Assembly: GCA_035651995.1 (NCBI GenBank)
Contig: DASRER010000030.1
Location: 1-56,592, forward strand
Direction of reading: 5' to 3'
DNA length: 56,592 bases
Source of the DNA: Terriglobales bacterium
GTDB taxonomy: Bacteria; Acidobacteriota; Terriglobia; Terriglobales; Acidobacteriaceae
Shown here: positions 1 to 7,646 of the stretch, one piece after another
Position numbering within the stretch: the first letter of the stretch is position 1
Layout of the letters: the number at the start of each line of letters is the position of its first letter
Position numbers and translations under genes: made by a program
Notes under the pieces: model-generated
Seen by the model: the letters and a program-made list of their open reading frames with translations, nothing else
Database searches by the model: none
What the model was told of the DNA's origin: nothing

Positions 1-1
1 C

Positions 2-127
2 ATCGAGCGTTTGTTCGCCTGGTTGCATAACTATCGCCGCGTGGTCACCCGCTGGGAGTACCACGCGGCCAACTTCCTCGGCATGGTTCAGCTCGCGTGC
101 GTTCTGGTCCTGCTGAGACATTTATGA
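2..127 (+). CDS. IS5-family transposase, C-terminal fragment cut by window edge
   Basis: The frame runs open from the window edge to a TGA at 125-127 and encodes 41 residues. It begins [20 protein letters not shown] and ends in a hydrophobic segment VLVLLRHL. The pattern of E-R-x-F-A-W-L-x-N-x-R-R-x-x-x-R-x-E is the conserved C-terminal end of IS5-family DDE transposases, containing the last catalytic Glu. Only the tail is in view, so I cannot say whether the element is intact. The sequence just after the stop should contain its right inverted repeat, but the partner end is outside the window. Confidence 0.8.
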   Translation: MERLFAWLHNYRRVVTRWEYHAANFLGMVQLACVLVLLRHL

Positions 128-444
128 GATGGCTTCTAGTCCTTCGCCTGAACGCCAGCCCCAGCATTCAACCGTCAGCCGCGCGTCTGTCGTTTCGATT
201 GGGCCAAATCAGCTCCGGGCGGACTGCTGGGCGGTTGTGGCCCGGCGACCTTAACCCGAAAACCGCATGACGCCTTAAGGGGTGCTCTGGATTACCTAAA
301 CAAAGAACTGCATCCCGTCTAGGCGAATCCCTCGATTGGGCTCTAGTCCGCCTGGCCCTACCCTGCGACAACTTTGGCCACTTCATCGCACGCGTGCCGA
401 ACGGTCCCTCGCTCGACACGCGAATCTTTTTTCAGGAGCGGGTG
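128..444. other. Intergenic stretch after the IS element
   Basis: About 317 bases lie between the transposase stop and the next gene. I see no convincing coding frame. The first part should hold the right end of the insertion sequence. A Shine-Dalgarno AGGAG at 434-438 belongs to the gene starting at 445. Base composition is less GC-rich than the core genes further on, as is common beside mobile elements. Confidence 0.5.
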
Positions 445-1458
445 ATGTTGAATGGCAGGACGAGCAGAGCATGGATTGCTGCAACGCTGGCTCTTGTGGC
501 GACGGGAGCGGTGGCGCAGAGCGTAAGCATCACAAGTCCGGCGAGCGGCGCCACGGTAGCATCGCCGATGCGGGTGACGGCGACAGCATCTTCCACCAGC
601 GCCGTTACGCTGATGCAGATTTACCTCGACGGCAGCAAAAAGTTCGAAGTCGCCGGCGCCAAACTGGACACTTCGGTTTCAGCCGCCACGGGCATTCACC
701 GCCTGACGGTACAGGCCTACGACTCAGCGGGGCACATTTTCAAGTCCACGATGAGCGTCGCCGTCGGCAGCACAACCAGCGGTGGCGGTAGCGTACAACC
801 CCCAATCGGAACCGGCGTTGGAACGCTGATCAGTAACATCGACCAGATGACCGGCTGGGCCAGCTGCGACCGCTGCGCGGGCGCCAATGGCGCCGGACCG
901 GTGACCAGGTATTCGATGACGCAGAACATCGCGTCGCCTTCGCTCGACGGACGCAGCGTGGAGTTCAAGCTCATGCCCGTCTCGTCGTATAACAACGCGC
1001 TGTGGTGGAAGCAGCTTGGCGCGCAGAGCGGAGCGTCGCATTTCGTGTACGACCTGTATTTCTACCTCAAGAACCCGTCGGCGTCGCAGGCGCTGGAGTT
1101 CGACGTAAACCAGTCGCTGGGCGGCAAACGCTACATCTTCGGCAGCGAGTGCGGCATGCGCTCGGGCGGCACGTGGCGCATCTGGGACTACTACCTGCAT
1201 TGGCAGAGCACCGGCATCGCGTGCGCGGCCAAGACGGCCTTCGTATGGCACCACCTGACGTGGGAGCTGGAGCGGGTGAACGGCAAGACGCATTTCATCG
1301 CCGTGACACTTGACGGCGTACGCCACTACGTGAACAAGTATTACAACCCGCAGCCGGTGAGCGTGAACGAGCTGAACGTGGCCTTCCAGATGGACGGCAT
1401 CGCGACCCCCACGACCTACAGCGTGTGGGTGGACAAAGTTTCGTTGAAGTACTGGTAG
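445..1458 (+). CDS. Secreted protein with Ig-like domain and a C-terminal jelly-roll-like domain
   Basis: A 337-residue exported protein. The start at 445 is preferred over an in-frame codon at 394 because AGGAG lies 6 bases upstream and a clean signal peptide follows (about residues 1-25, cleaved near AVAQ). Residues of about 26-110 form a bacterial Ig-like domain (SITSPASGATV opening, later YDSAGH). A Gly/Ser linker follows, then about 220 residues rich in aromatic and beta-type sequence resembling concanavalin/LamG-like folds (HFVYDLYFYL, WHHLTWEL, YSVWVDKVSLKYW). Four Cys are in the C-terminal part, including a CDRC pair. Such proteins are common in Acidobacteriota; function is unknown, possibly surface or polysaccharide binding. 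It lies next to an IS end and may be accessory. Confidence 0.8.
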   Translation: MLNGRTSRAWIAATLALVATGAVAQSVSITSPASGATVASPMRVTATASSTSAVTLMQIYLDGSKKFEVAGAKLDTSVSAATGIHRLTVQAYDSAGHIFKSTMSVAVGSTTSGGGSVQPPIGTGVGTLISNIDQMTGWASCDRCAGANGAGPVTRYSMTQNIASPSLDGRSVEFKLMPVSSYNNALWWKQLGAQSGASHFVYDLYFYLKNPSASQALEFDVNQSLGGKRYIFGSECGMRSGGTWRIWDYYLHWQSTGIACAAKTAFVWHHLTWELERVNGKTHFIAVTLDGVRHYVNKYYNPQPVSVNELNVAFQMDGIATPTTYSVWVDKVSLKYW

Positions 1459-1480
1459 AGCTGTCGTTGGGCGTTCATCG

Positions 1481-2812
1481 TTAGCTGGAACCGGGATACC
1501 GAACCTGAAGAGACGTAGCTTGCTGCGTCTCTATTTTTTTTGGCGGAGGGACGATTGCTGCCTCGGGACCATCACGCCGGGCATAGTAACCCCGCCGATA
1601 GGAGAGTGACGCCTTGCGATGCAACAACTTCACTTCAACGCGTCGAAACTTGCCATCCCATCTTGGATTCTGTGGAACATACCCAATCGAGTAGTAGGAG
1701 GAGCCCTGCTCGATACTCTGCCGGATCGCCACACCCAGATCGTTGCGGTTATAGAAGGCGGTACCGCCGGTCATTTTTGCCAGTTCCTGCATGGTCGTTT
1801 GGGGGTCAACCACGGCTATGCGGCGGTCGTTCATTAGTCCTTCGGTGCGCGCACTGGCAACGTACGCCGGTGTGCTGGCGCTGTTCGTAATCGGCAGCAA
1901 GCCGCGGACATCGATTGGATATACCGCAACCTGGTGTGAGGAGAGTAGCGCGGCTGTGCGCTGCACAACGTCAAAGTAATTTCGCTGTACGCTCATCGGG
2001 TCGCGCAACTGGTCATTTGGCCCAAAGGAGAAAGGGAAACCGCCGGAGAGCCAGATCAGGTTCTTACGTCCGGGGTAAGAGGCAACCGCCCCACCAATCT
2101 GCTGGAATGCGTCCAGGGTGATGCGGATGCGGCGATCGTCGCGAGCAGCTTGCGTTTCCGCTAGAAACTGACGGATGTTTTCGATCACCTGAGGGGGCAA
2201 TGCCATCCCGGCATCCTTCAGTTCCAATATCCAATTCTCTTCTTCCTCCTTCTCTTGTTGCGTGGTCAACACGGGTGAGCGCGCAGGCAGTAGTTTGGCG
2301 ACTAATGTCGACAAATGTGTGGGGTCCGACGTGGGCGGCTGAAGCAGACGGAGCGAGGAACCTAAAGCAAACACCGCGATTGTCGGTCCCGTCGGCAGCT
2401 CTCTCAAGAACTGCAACATCTGGCGGCGGGCTCCGACCTGGTACTCGACTTCGGTGTTTAGTGCATCCAGCAAGACGATGTTTAGTGGCCCCTGGTTCTG
2501 CGGCGAGGCGCTCAGCCCCGTGGCAGCACTGGGCCTGTCTGGTGCAGTTTGCAGTACGCCAGCGTGCACGTCGAAAGAAACCACTTGTTGGGGTTTGCCG
2601 TCCTCGTAAACCACGAAATTGTCACGCTGCAGATCAATGACAGCGGAGTTTTTATCTGTCGCGACCACATCAATGACTACCAGGCGCGAGCTGGCGGTGA
2701 ACGTGGCAGATGATCGATCCGGCATTGCAGGCTCCTGCGCAACGGACACAGCCGATAACAGGATTGCCGAAACAAACACCTGCAACACACCCGAGTAGCT
2801 ACGAGGACTCAT
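1481..2812 (-). CDS. VWFA-related secreted protein, acidobacterial type
   Basis: A 443-residue exported protein with a von Willebrand A-like domain of the type expanded in Acidobacteriota. The start at 2812 has GAGGGAG just upstream and is followed by a signal peptide (MSPRSYSGVLQVFVSAILLS, cleaved near VAQ). An N-terminal beta-rich stretch (LVVIDVVATDKN, NFVVYEDGKPQQV) is typical of this family, followed by the VWA fold: NIVLLDALNT stands where the MIDAS DxSxS would be and has D-A-L-N-T, so a classical metal site is doubtful. GRKNLIWLSGGFPF is a conserved strand/turn. The last residues (KKIETQQATSLQ) are encoded by the dispersed hairpin repeat that serves as terminator on the other strand, suggesting the C-terminus was altered by repeat insertion. 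Substrate unknown. Confidence 0.85.
   Translation of the reverse strand: MSPRSYSGVLQVFVSAILLSAVSVAQEPAMPDRSSATFTASSRLVVIDVVATDKNSAVIDLQRDNFVVYEDGKPQQVVSFDVHAGVLQTAPDRPSAATGLSASPQNQGPLNIVLLDALNTEVEYQVGARRQMLQFLRELPTGPTIAVFALGSSLRLLQPPTSDPTHLSTLVAKLLPARSPVLTTQQEKEEEENWILELKDAGMALPPQVIENIRQFLAETQAARDDRRIRITLDAFQQIGGAVASYPGRKNLIWLSGGFPFSFGPNDQLRDPMSVQRNYFDVVQRTAALLSSHQVAVYPIDVRGLLPITNSASTPAYVASARTEGLMNDRRIAVVDPQTTMQELAKMTGGTAFYNRNDLGVAIRQSIEQGSSYYSIGYVPQNPRWDGKFRRVEVKLLHRKASLSYRRGYYARRDGPEAAIVPPPKKIETQQATSLQVRYPGSS
1509..1541 (+). terminator. Rho-independent terminator made from a dispersed hairpin repeat
   Basis: AGAGACGTAGC and GCTGCGTCTCT form an 11-bp stem (one G-U pair) followed by an A and eight T. 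It lies 50 bases after the stop at 1458 and suits rightward termination. The same bases are read on the other strand as the last codons of the convergent VWFA gene. A nearly identical hairpin is at 54297-54319. Confidence 0.75.
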
Positions 2813-2934
2813 GACTCCCTCTCTGGTCTCGATTCTGCAAAAGCGTGTCATCGAACAGGGCGGTTCGCAACATCCCCGCTACCGTGTGCAAGGGAGCGGC
2901 AGGAGAGCGGCCCTTGACCGGCCTCCTGCCGCCC

Positions 2935-3141
2935 TCAGGCTGTTCTACCGAGGAGGCTGACAGGGATCGGGTGGACACGGACATTGGATTGGTGGATCGG
3001 GTACGACATTGCACTCTGGTGGCGGGTAGGAGCGTCGAACAACGGCAATATCGGCGTTCCGATTCTCGTCTTACGACCGCTGCCCGCGGGGGCCAGGGCC
3101 ACTCCAAGCGTCACGACAGCCATCAGGAGCCTCTTGTGCAT
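2935..3141 (-). CDS. Small predicted secreted peptide
   Basis: A 68-residue frame opens at 3141 with a strong GAGAGGAG Shine-Dalgarno upstream. It begins MHKRLLMAVVTLGVALAPAG, a good signal peptide, followed by about 45 residues without a recognisable domain. The gene lies upstream of and in the same direction as the VWFA gene, with 122 bases between. I do not recognise the family. Its support is the ribosome binding site plus signal peptide; a decayed fragment is possible. Confidence 0.4.
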   Translation of the reverse strand: MHKRLLMAVVTLGVALAPAGSGRKTRIGTPILPLFDAPTRHQSAMSYPIHQSNVRVHPIPVSLLGRTA

Positions 3142-3236
3142 TGCTGTTCTCCTCTCGAAGAGTACCACTGCCGCGGTTGTTCTGCGGCTGAGTAACTCTG
3201 CACCGCCTGCTCGCAAGCAAGAAACGTCAACTCACG

Positions 3237-3593
3237 TCATTCGAAGAAACAAAGCAGCCGCCTGAGCGCATCCATCGCCAGATGCCCCGCATGGGAGGAA
3301 CCCAGCGGCAGCCCGCCGAGGCTGTCCACCAGCTCGGCGCGCGAAATCACTCGTAGGCCCGCCGCATCGCGACCGATCATCATCTCCGTCAACCGCGAGG
3401 CGCACGCCACGGCGGGCACGCATCCCTGGCAGCGGAAGCGCACGGCGCCCACGCGGCCGTCATCGAGCTTCACCGCGAGCCGGAGAATATCGCCGCAAGC
3501 GGGATTCGACAGCTCCACGACCGCGTCGGCATCGGGCAGGTCGCCGGCGTTGCGTGGGTTCTGGAAGTGGTCGAGGACCTGGGGCGTGTACAT
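3237..3593 (-). CDS. IscU/NifU N-terminal-like iron-sulfur scaffold protein
   Basis: 118 residues, starting MYTPQVLDHFQNPRNAGDL, the opening of the IscU/NifU-N scaffold family on which Fe-S clusters are assembled from desulfurase sulfur. Two of the three cluster Cys are present: C33 in NPACGD with the conserved Asp at 35, and C58 in QGC. The third, in the IscU motif HCSxLAEDA, is replaced: here the sequence is SHAGHLAMDAL. Two additional Cys (C55, C64) flank the second site. No desulfurase or HscA/HscB gene is adjacent. The start at 3593 is chosen because homology begins there; an upstream in-frame extension to 3719 would overlap the divergent permease. It may be a scaffold variant or a carrier with different ligands. 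Confidence 0.8.
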   Translation of the reverse strand: MYTPQVLDHFQNPRNAGDLPDADAVVELSNPACGDILRLAVKLDDGRVGAVRFRCQGCVPAVACASRLTEMMIGRDAAGLRVISRAELVDSLGGLPLGSSHAGHLAMDALRRLLCFFE

Positions 3594-3665
3594 GGTGCGT
3601 AAACCGGTTGCGTGAGCCGGTTCGAATAGGTTAACAGGCGAGTGAATCGGCAGACGCCAGGGTCG

Positions 3666-3674
3666 TGCTAAGCT
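3666..3674 (+). promoter_or_regulatory. Candidate extended -10 promoter (TGcTAAGCT)
   Basis: TG-C-TAAGCT lies 9 bases before the GTG at 3683, so a transcript starting 6-8 bases after the -10 would be nearly leaderless. The same TGcTA layout is seen upstream of several rightward genes in this window. No -35 match is clear. Confidence 0.3.
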
Positions 3675-3682
3675 GCGCGCGC

Positions 3683-5002
3683 GTGGCGACTCCCATTCAG
3701 CCGGCCCCGTCAGCCACACCTTCAGGGCAGCCTTCGCTGCAGCGCACCATACGGCGCTGGGAGCTGGTGCTGGTCACCATCAACTCGGTGATCGGCGGCG
3801 GAATCTTTGGCCTTCCTTCCAAAGCATTTGCGCTGGCGGCCGAGTGGAGCCTGGTGTCGTTCGTAGTGTGCGCGCTGGCGGCAAGCCTGATCGTGCTCTG
3901 CTTTGCCGAGGTCGCCAGCCGATACAGCGCCACCGGCGGGCCGTATTTGTACGCCCGCGAAGCCTTCGGCCCGGCCGCCGGCTTTGTGGTGGGATGGCTG
4001 GTGTGGCTGGCGCGGCTCACGTCGTTCTCGGCGAACGCAAATTTGTTGGTCGCCTATCTCGGCTTCTTCTTCCCTGCCGCCGCCGTCGGAGTGGGGCGCG
4101 CCGGCCTGCTGATTGGTGTGACCGGCGCGCTGATCGCGATCAACGTACTCGGCATTCGCGACTCCACCAACGCCAACAACTTTTTCTCGGTCGGGAAAAT
4201 CGTGCCGCTGGCCATTTTCGTGATCTGGGGAATGTTTCACCTGTCGCCGGGCGCGTTCACCCTGGGCCCGCTCCCCGACGGGCACGCCTTTACGATGTCG
4301 GTCCTGCTGCTGCTCTACGCCTTCACCGGCTTCGAGATGGCGGTGATCCCCGGCGGGGAGATGCGCGATCCGCAGCGCGACCTGCCGCGCGCGCTGCTGG
4401 CGGGCATGGCTGTGGTGGTGGCCATTTACATCGCGATACAGGTGGTCTGCATCGGGACGCTGCCGGAATTGGCCGCTTCACAGCGCCCGCTGACCGACGC
4501 GGCGGTGCGCTTCCTGGGAGCGGGCGGCGCGGTGCTCATCACCGTGGGCATTGTGCTCTCGCTCGGCGGCAACCTGAACACCGTGCTGCTGGCCGGTTCG
4601 CGCGTGGTTTTCGCCATCGCGGAGCGCGGCGAACTGCCGCGCGCGCTGGCGACGATCCATCCCCGGCGCCGCACACCGCACTGGGCGGTGCTGCTGACCG
4701 GCAGCCTCATGATGGTGCTGTCGGTGTCCGGCGGATTCGTGGGGCTCGCCACCATCAGCACGCTGGCGCGCCTTTCGGCCTACATCGTGACCTGCGCCGC
4801 GCTGATCCGGCTGCGGCGAATGCCGGGCGCGACGCCGGCCATGTTCACGCTTCGGTTCGGAGCGCTGATCGCCTGCGCCGCCGTCCTGCTGGGCCTGTGG
4901 ATGCTCTCCAGCGCCGGGTGGCAGGAGACTGGCAACACTGCGTTGGCGACGCTGGTCGGGTTGGCGATATTCGCCGTAATGCGCGCGAAGGTCAAAAGCT
5001 AA
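3683..5002 (+). CDS. APC-family amino acid permease
   Basis: About 439 residues, a polytopic inner-membrane transporter of the amino acid-polyamine-organocation superfamily, driven by ion gradients or exchange. TM1 carries the unwound glycine motif in INSVIGGGIFGLPSKAF, and TM2, TM3 and TM6 (LLLLYAFTGFEMAVIPGGE) match the family. Roughly 12 hydrophobic segments are visible. The start is uncertain: GTG at 3683 fits a nearly leaderless transcript, GTG at 3665 adds six residues. It is divergent from the IscU-like gene and its substrate cannot be named from sequence. A repeat element begins directly at its stop. Confidence 0.85.
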   Translation: MATPIQPAPSATPSGQPSLQRTIRRWELVLVTINSVIGGGIFGLPSKAFALAAEWSLVSFVVCALAASLIVLCFAEVASRYSATGGPYLYAREAFGPAAGFVVGWLVWLARLTSFSANANLLVAYLGFFFPAAAVGVGRAGLLIGVTGALIAINVLGIRDSTNANNFFSVGKIVPLAIFVIWGMFHLSPGAFTLGPLPDGHAFTMSVLLLLYAFTGFEMAVIPGGEMRDPQRDLPRALLAGMAVVVAIYIAIQVVCIGTLPELAASQRPLTDAAVRFLGAGGAVLITVGIVLSLGGNLNTVLLAGSRVVFAIAERGELPRALATIHPRRRTPHWAVLLTGSLMMVLSVSGGFVGLATISTLARLSAYIVTCAALIRLRRMPGATPAMFTLRFGALIACAAVLLGLWMLSSAGWQETGNTALATLVGLAIFAVMRAKVKS

Positions 5003-5074
5003 ACACAAAGGACAAGAAGGACCACGAAGGACACAAAGCGCAGGTCACTCCGCGCGCTCTGCGTCTCTGCGGCG
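5001..5074. repeat. Intergenic A/G-rich degenerate repeat (ACACAAAGG type)
   Basis: The stretch 5001-5038 is built from units such as ACAAAGG, AGAAGG, ACGAAGG and ACAAAG with about 9-10 base spacing, followed by CTCTGCGTCTCTGCGGCG at 5057-5074. It begins at the permease stop codon and ends at the PlsC stop, between two convergent genes. The same element type recurs at 30079-30149. Confidence 0.6.
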
Positions 5075-5076
5075 AG

Positions 5077-5781
5077 CTACTGCAATTCCGGCGGCAGCGA
5101 TGCGGCAATTGCATCCCGCACCGCGCCGATGAGGGCGTCGCGATCGGGATAGTCGTGCGGATCGATAGGCGGATGGAAGATGAGGACGGCGCGTCCGGGA
5201 AAGACCCGCAGCGTGCCCTTCGGCAGTATGCGGTGCGTGCCGACAATGGTCACCGGCACGATAGGCACACCGCTGTCCATGGCCATGTAGAACGGACCTT
5301 TCTTGAACGGTAGCAGGCGGCCGTCGGGCGAGCGCGTGCCCTCGGGAAAGACGGTCATGTCGAGCCCGGTGGCGAGCACGTCGGCGGCGCGGCGCACGCT
5401 GGCGATGGCCGCGTCCTTGTTGTGGCGGTCAATCGGGACCAGTGACGCCATGCGCATGGCCTGCGCCAGCACCGGAATCTTGAACAGCTCGCGCTTCACC
5501 AGCACAGACGTGCGCCGCGGCAGCGACGGGATGAGAATCGGCGGGTCGGCGTTGGAGACGTGGTTCGCCATGAAGATGTAGTTGCGATCGAGGTTGAGCG
5601 TGTCGAGCCCGATCACGTCGATCCTTACGCCGGCCAGGCGCACGCCGGTGCGCGCGATCCACATGGCGACGCGGTAGAGAAAGTCGACGCTGCCGCTGAG
5701 GAATGCCCAGGGAAAGGCAATGAGCGCCGCGATCGGAATCATGACCGCGTAGAAGGTGACCGCCACCAGAGCGCGGATCAC
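5077..5781 (-). CDS. plsC: 1-acyl-sn-glycerol-3-phosphate acyltransferase
   Basis: 234 residues from a GTG start at 5781 whose bases overlap the TGA of the upstream peptidase (GTGA), so translation is probably coupled. It transfers an acyl chain to lysophosphatidic acid to make phosphatidic acid in phospholipid synthesis at the inner membrane. The N-terminus has one or two hydrophobic segments (ALVAVTFYAVMIPIAALIAF). The catalytic H-x4-D motif is in ANHVSNADPP, and the glycerophosphate-binding motif is FPEGTRSPDG. Later, PIVPVTIVGTHRILPKG matches block IV. Length is normal for the family. An ATG upstream at 5841 lies inside the peptidase gene and is less likely. Confidence 0.9.
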   Translation of the reverse strand: MIRALVAVTFYAVMIPIAALIAFPWAFLSGSVDFLYRVAMWIARTGVRLAGVRIDVIGLDTLNLDRNYIFMANHVSNADPPILIPSLPRRTSVLVKRELFKIPVLAQAMRMASLVPIDRHNKDAAIASVRRAADVLATGLDMTVFPEGTRSPDGRLLPFKKGPFYMAMDSGVPIVPVTIVGTHRILPKGTLRVFPGRAVLIFHPPIDPHDYPDRDALIGAVRDAIAASLPPELQ

Positions 5782-7601
5782 GGGGCCGGCGCCCCCGTGG
5801 CCGGAGTTGCCGACGCGGTGGCGGAGGCGCGGCCGAGCCACACGTCGCGGCGCGCGCGCTGCTGCGGCGTGATGCCGCTCACCTCGACGAAGCGATAATC
5901 GGAGGTCTGGCGCTCACCGAGCTTCAGGTGCACTTCGCGCGTCGCGCCGCGGCGCGTGATCTTCATCTTCACCGTGTCGCCGGGGCGATTGCCGGTGAAG
6001 AGCCGGTCGCCCTGAGGTTGCTGGTCGTTGACGCTCACGATGATGTCGCCCAGCGCCAGCCCTGCCTGCGCGGCGGCACCGCCCGGCGTGATCGCTGAGA
6101 TGACCGGCGGGTCGCTGAAATTACGTGTGGTCGTGAAGCCCGCATCCGGCGACGAGACCGTGCGCAACTCCAGCCGCAGACCGACGCTGCGAAAGAAGTC
6201 GTCGTAGGGAATCTCGTCGGTGCCAGCCACGTAGCGCGCGAAGAAGTCGGCAAACCTTCCGCCGCTTACTGCTTCGGCGGCCTGGCGAACACCATCCGAA
6301 TCGGGAAAGTAGCGGCCCTTCTGCGCGTACTCGCGGTTCATGTACTGGAACAACTCGCGCAGCGAAGCGCGGCCGTTGCTGGCCTCGAGCATGGCCAGGT
6401 CGAGCAGCACGCCGAGGATTTCGCCCTTGTTGTAGTAGTTGATGCTGCGCTCCGGCAGGCGGTACGCCGGATACTTGTCGAACCACGTGTTCAGGCTCGA
6501 CTCCTCCGCCGACATGGTCTTGTGCGCCGGGCGCGACTGCAACTCCTGGATGGCGTCGGCCAGGCGCGCCAGGAATGCGCGCTCGTCGGTGAGGCCGGCG
6601 CGCAGCAGCATGTAGTCACCCACCGTGCTGGTTACGCCTTCGCTGAACCACAGCGCGGTTGTGTACTGCTCCTTCGTGTAATCAATCGGTTCGAGGGACT
6701 GCGGACGGATGCGCTTTACGTTCCACAAGTGGAAGAACTCGTGCGCGGTGACCCCCGCGATCGCATTCGGGTTGCGCTTTAGCCGCTCGGAACTGGCGTC
6801 GATTGCGGTGGAATAGGCGTGCTCCATGCCGCCGCCCGCCGGCCCGCGCGGAAAGTGGTAGATAAACGTGTAGTGATCGAAGGGGCGGTCGTTCATCCAC
6901 GCAGTTTCGGTCGCGACGATACGGCGCAAAGTGGCCACGATGGATTCAAGGTTGTAGTCGGCCGGGTCGGCATCAATAGCGACGTTGTAGCGGGCGCCGC
7001 CCTGGTCAAAGGTGGCGAACTTGAAATTGCCGATCTCGGCCGGGGAGTCGACTAGCGTGTCGTAATTGGGAGCGTCCACGCCGGTCCGGCAGACTCCCAT
7101 GCATTCGATAAAACCGCTGCAAACACTCCATTCGGCCGGGAGGTTCTCCAAAGCTACGTTGACCGGCAACCCGCGTTGGCCTACCGGGTACATCAGCACC
7201 ATTGCCCAGTTCAGAAACGCGTGGTGCTCGTTGTACTGCGCGCCGAAGGGGCCCGGCAGGTCGAGCGCGGTGTCGTACTCAGCGCAGGCGCCGGCAGCCG
7301 CGCCGGAGATGCGCCATGTCGTCTTGTCGAGCGAGCGAATCGGCAGCGTCCGGCCCTGCGCGTCGTGCGCTGTCACATCGCGCACGAACTGAGCGAAGTC
7401 CCGTACCTGGTAGGTCGCATTCCACACCGGTAGCTGAAGGTCGCGCTCAGCGGCGCCGGCGGGCAGGCACATGCTCACGTGAAGCAGATGGCGGGCCGGA
7501 TCGCCGAATCGGACCGTGTACCGGACGCTGGGAACGCCAGAAGCGGCAGCCGGAAGTGCGAGGAGGATGACGACGGCAAGGCAACGATTAATTCGGCGCA
7601 T
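5778..7601 (-). CDS. Secreted M61-family peptidase with PDZ domain
   Basis: 607 residues with a signal peptide (LAVVILLALPAAASG, residues about 8-22). M61 peptidases are zinc aminopeptidases related to glycyl aminopeptidase and to M1 enzymes. The sequence shows GGMEHAYS at 257-264 (a gluzincin substrate-binding motif), the zinc motif HEFFH at 287-291, followed by LWNVKRIRP, and the third ligand Glu in ALWFSEGVTS. Near the C-terminus a PDZ domain (AITPGGAAAQAGLALGDIIVSVN) precedes a short tail. It overlaps plsC by 4 bases downstream. Probably periplasmic or secreted and acting on small peptides. Confidence 0.9.
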   Translation of the reverse strand: MRRINRCLAVVILLALPAAASGVPSVRYTVRFGDPARHLLHVSMCLPAGAAERDLQLPVWNATYQVRDFAQFVRDVTAHDAQGRTLPIRSLDKTTWRISGAAAGACAEYDTALDLPGPFGAQYNEHHAFLNWAMVLMYPVGQRGLPVNVALENLPAEWSVCSGFIECMGVCRTGVDAPNYDTLVDSPAEIGNFKFATFDQGGARYNVAIDADPADYNLESIVATLRRIVATETAWMNDRPFDHYTFIYHFPRGPAGGGMEHAYSTAIDASSERLKRNPNAIAGVTAHEFFHLWNVKRIRPQSLEPIDYTKEQYTTALWFSEGVTSTVGDYMLLRAGLTDERAFLARLADAIQELQSRPAHKTMSAEESSLNTWFDKYPAYRLPERSINYYNKGEILGVLLDLAMLEASNGRASLRELFQYMNREYAQKGRYFPDSDGVRQAAEAVSGGRFADFFARYVAGTDEIPYDDFFRSVGLRLELRTVSSPDAGFTTTRNFSDPPVISAITPGGAAAQAGLALGDIIVSVNDQQPQGDRLFTGNRPGDTVKMKITRRGATREVHLKLGERQTSDYRFVEVSGITPQQRARRDVWLGRASATASATPATGAPAP

Positions 7602-7646
7602 GCTTGTGTGGGCGTTAGTTTACACAACGCAAGGCGGGACCTAGCA

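Noticed and set aside
3601-3630. GGTTCGAAT resembling a tRNA T-loop
   Set aside because: AACCGGTTGCGTGAGCCGGTT around it is just a palindrome; no acceptor stem, D-arm or anticodon arm can be drawn.
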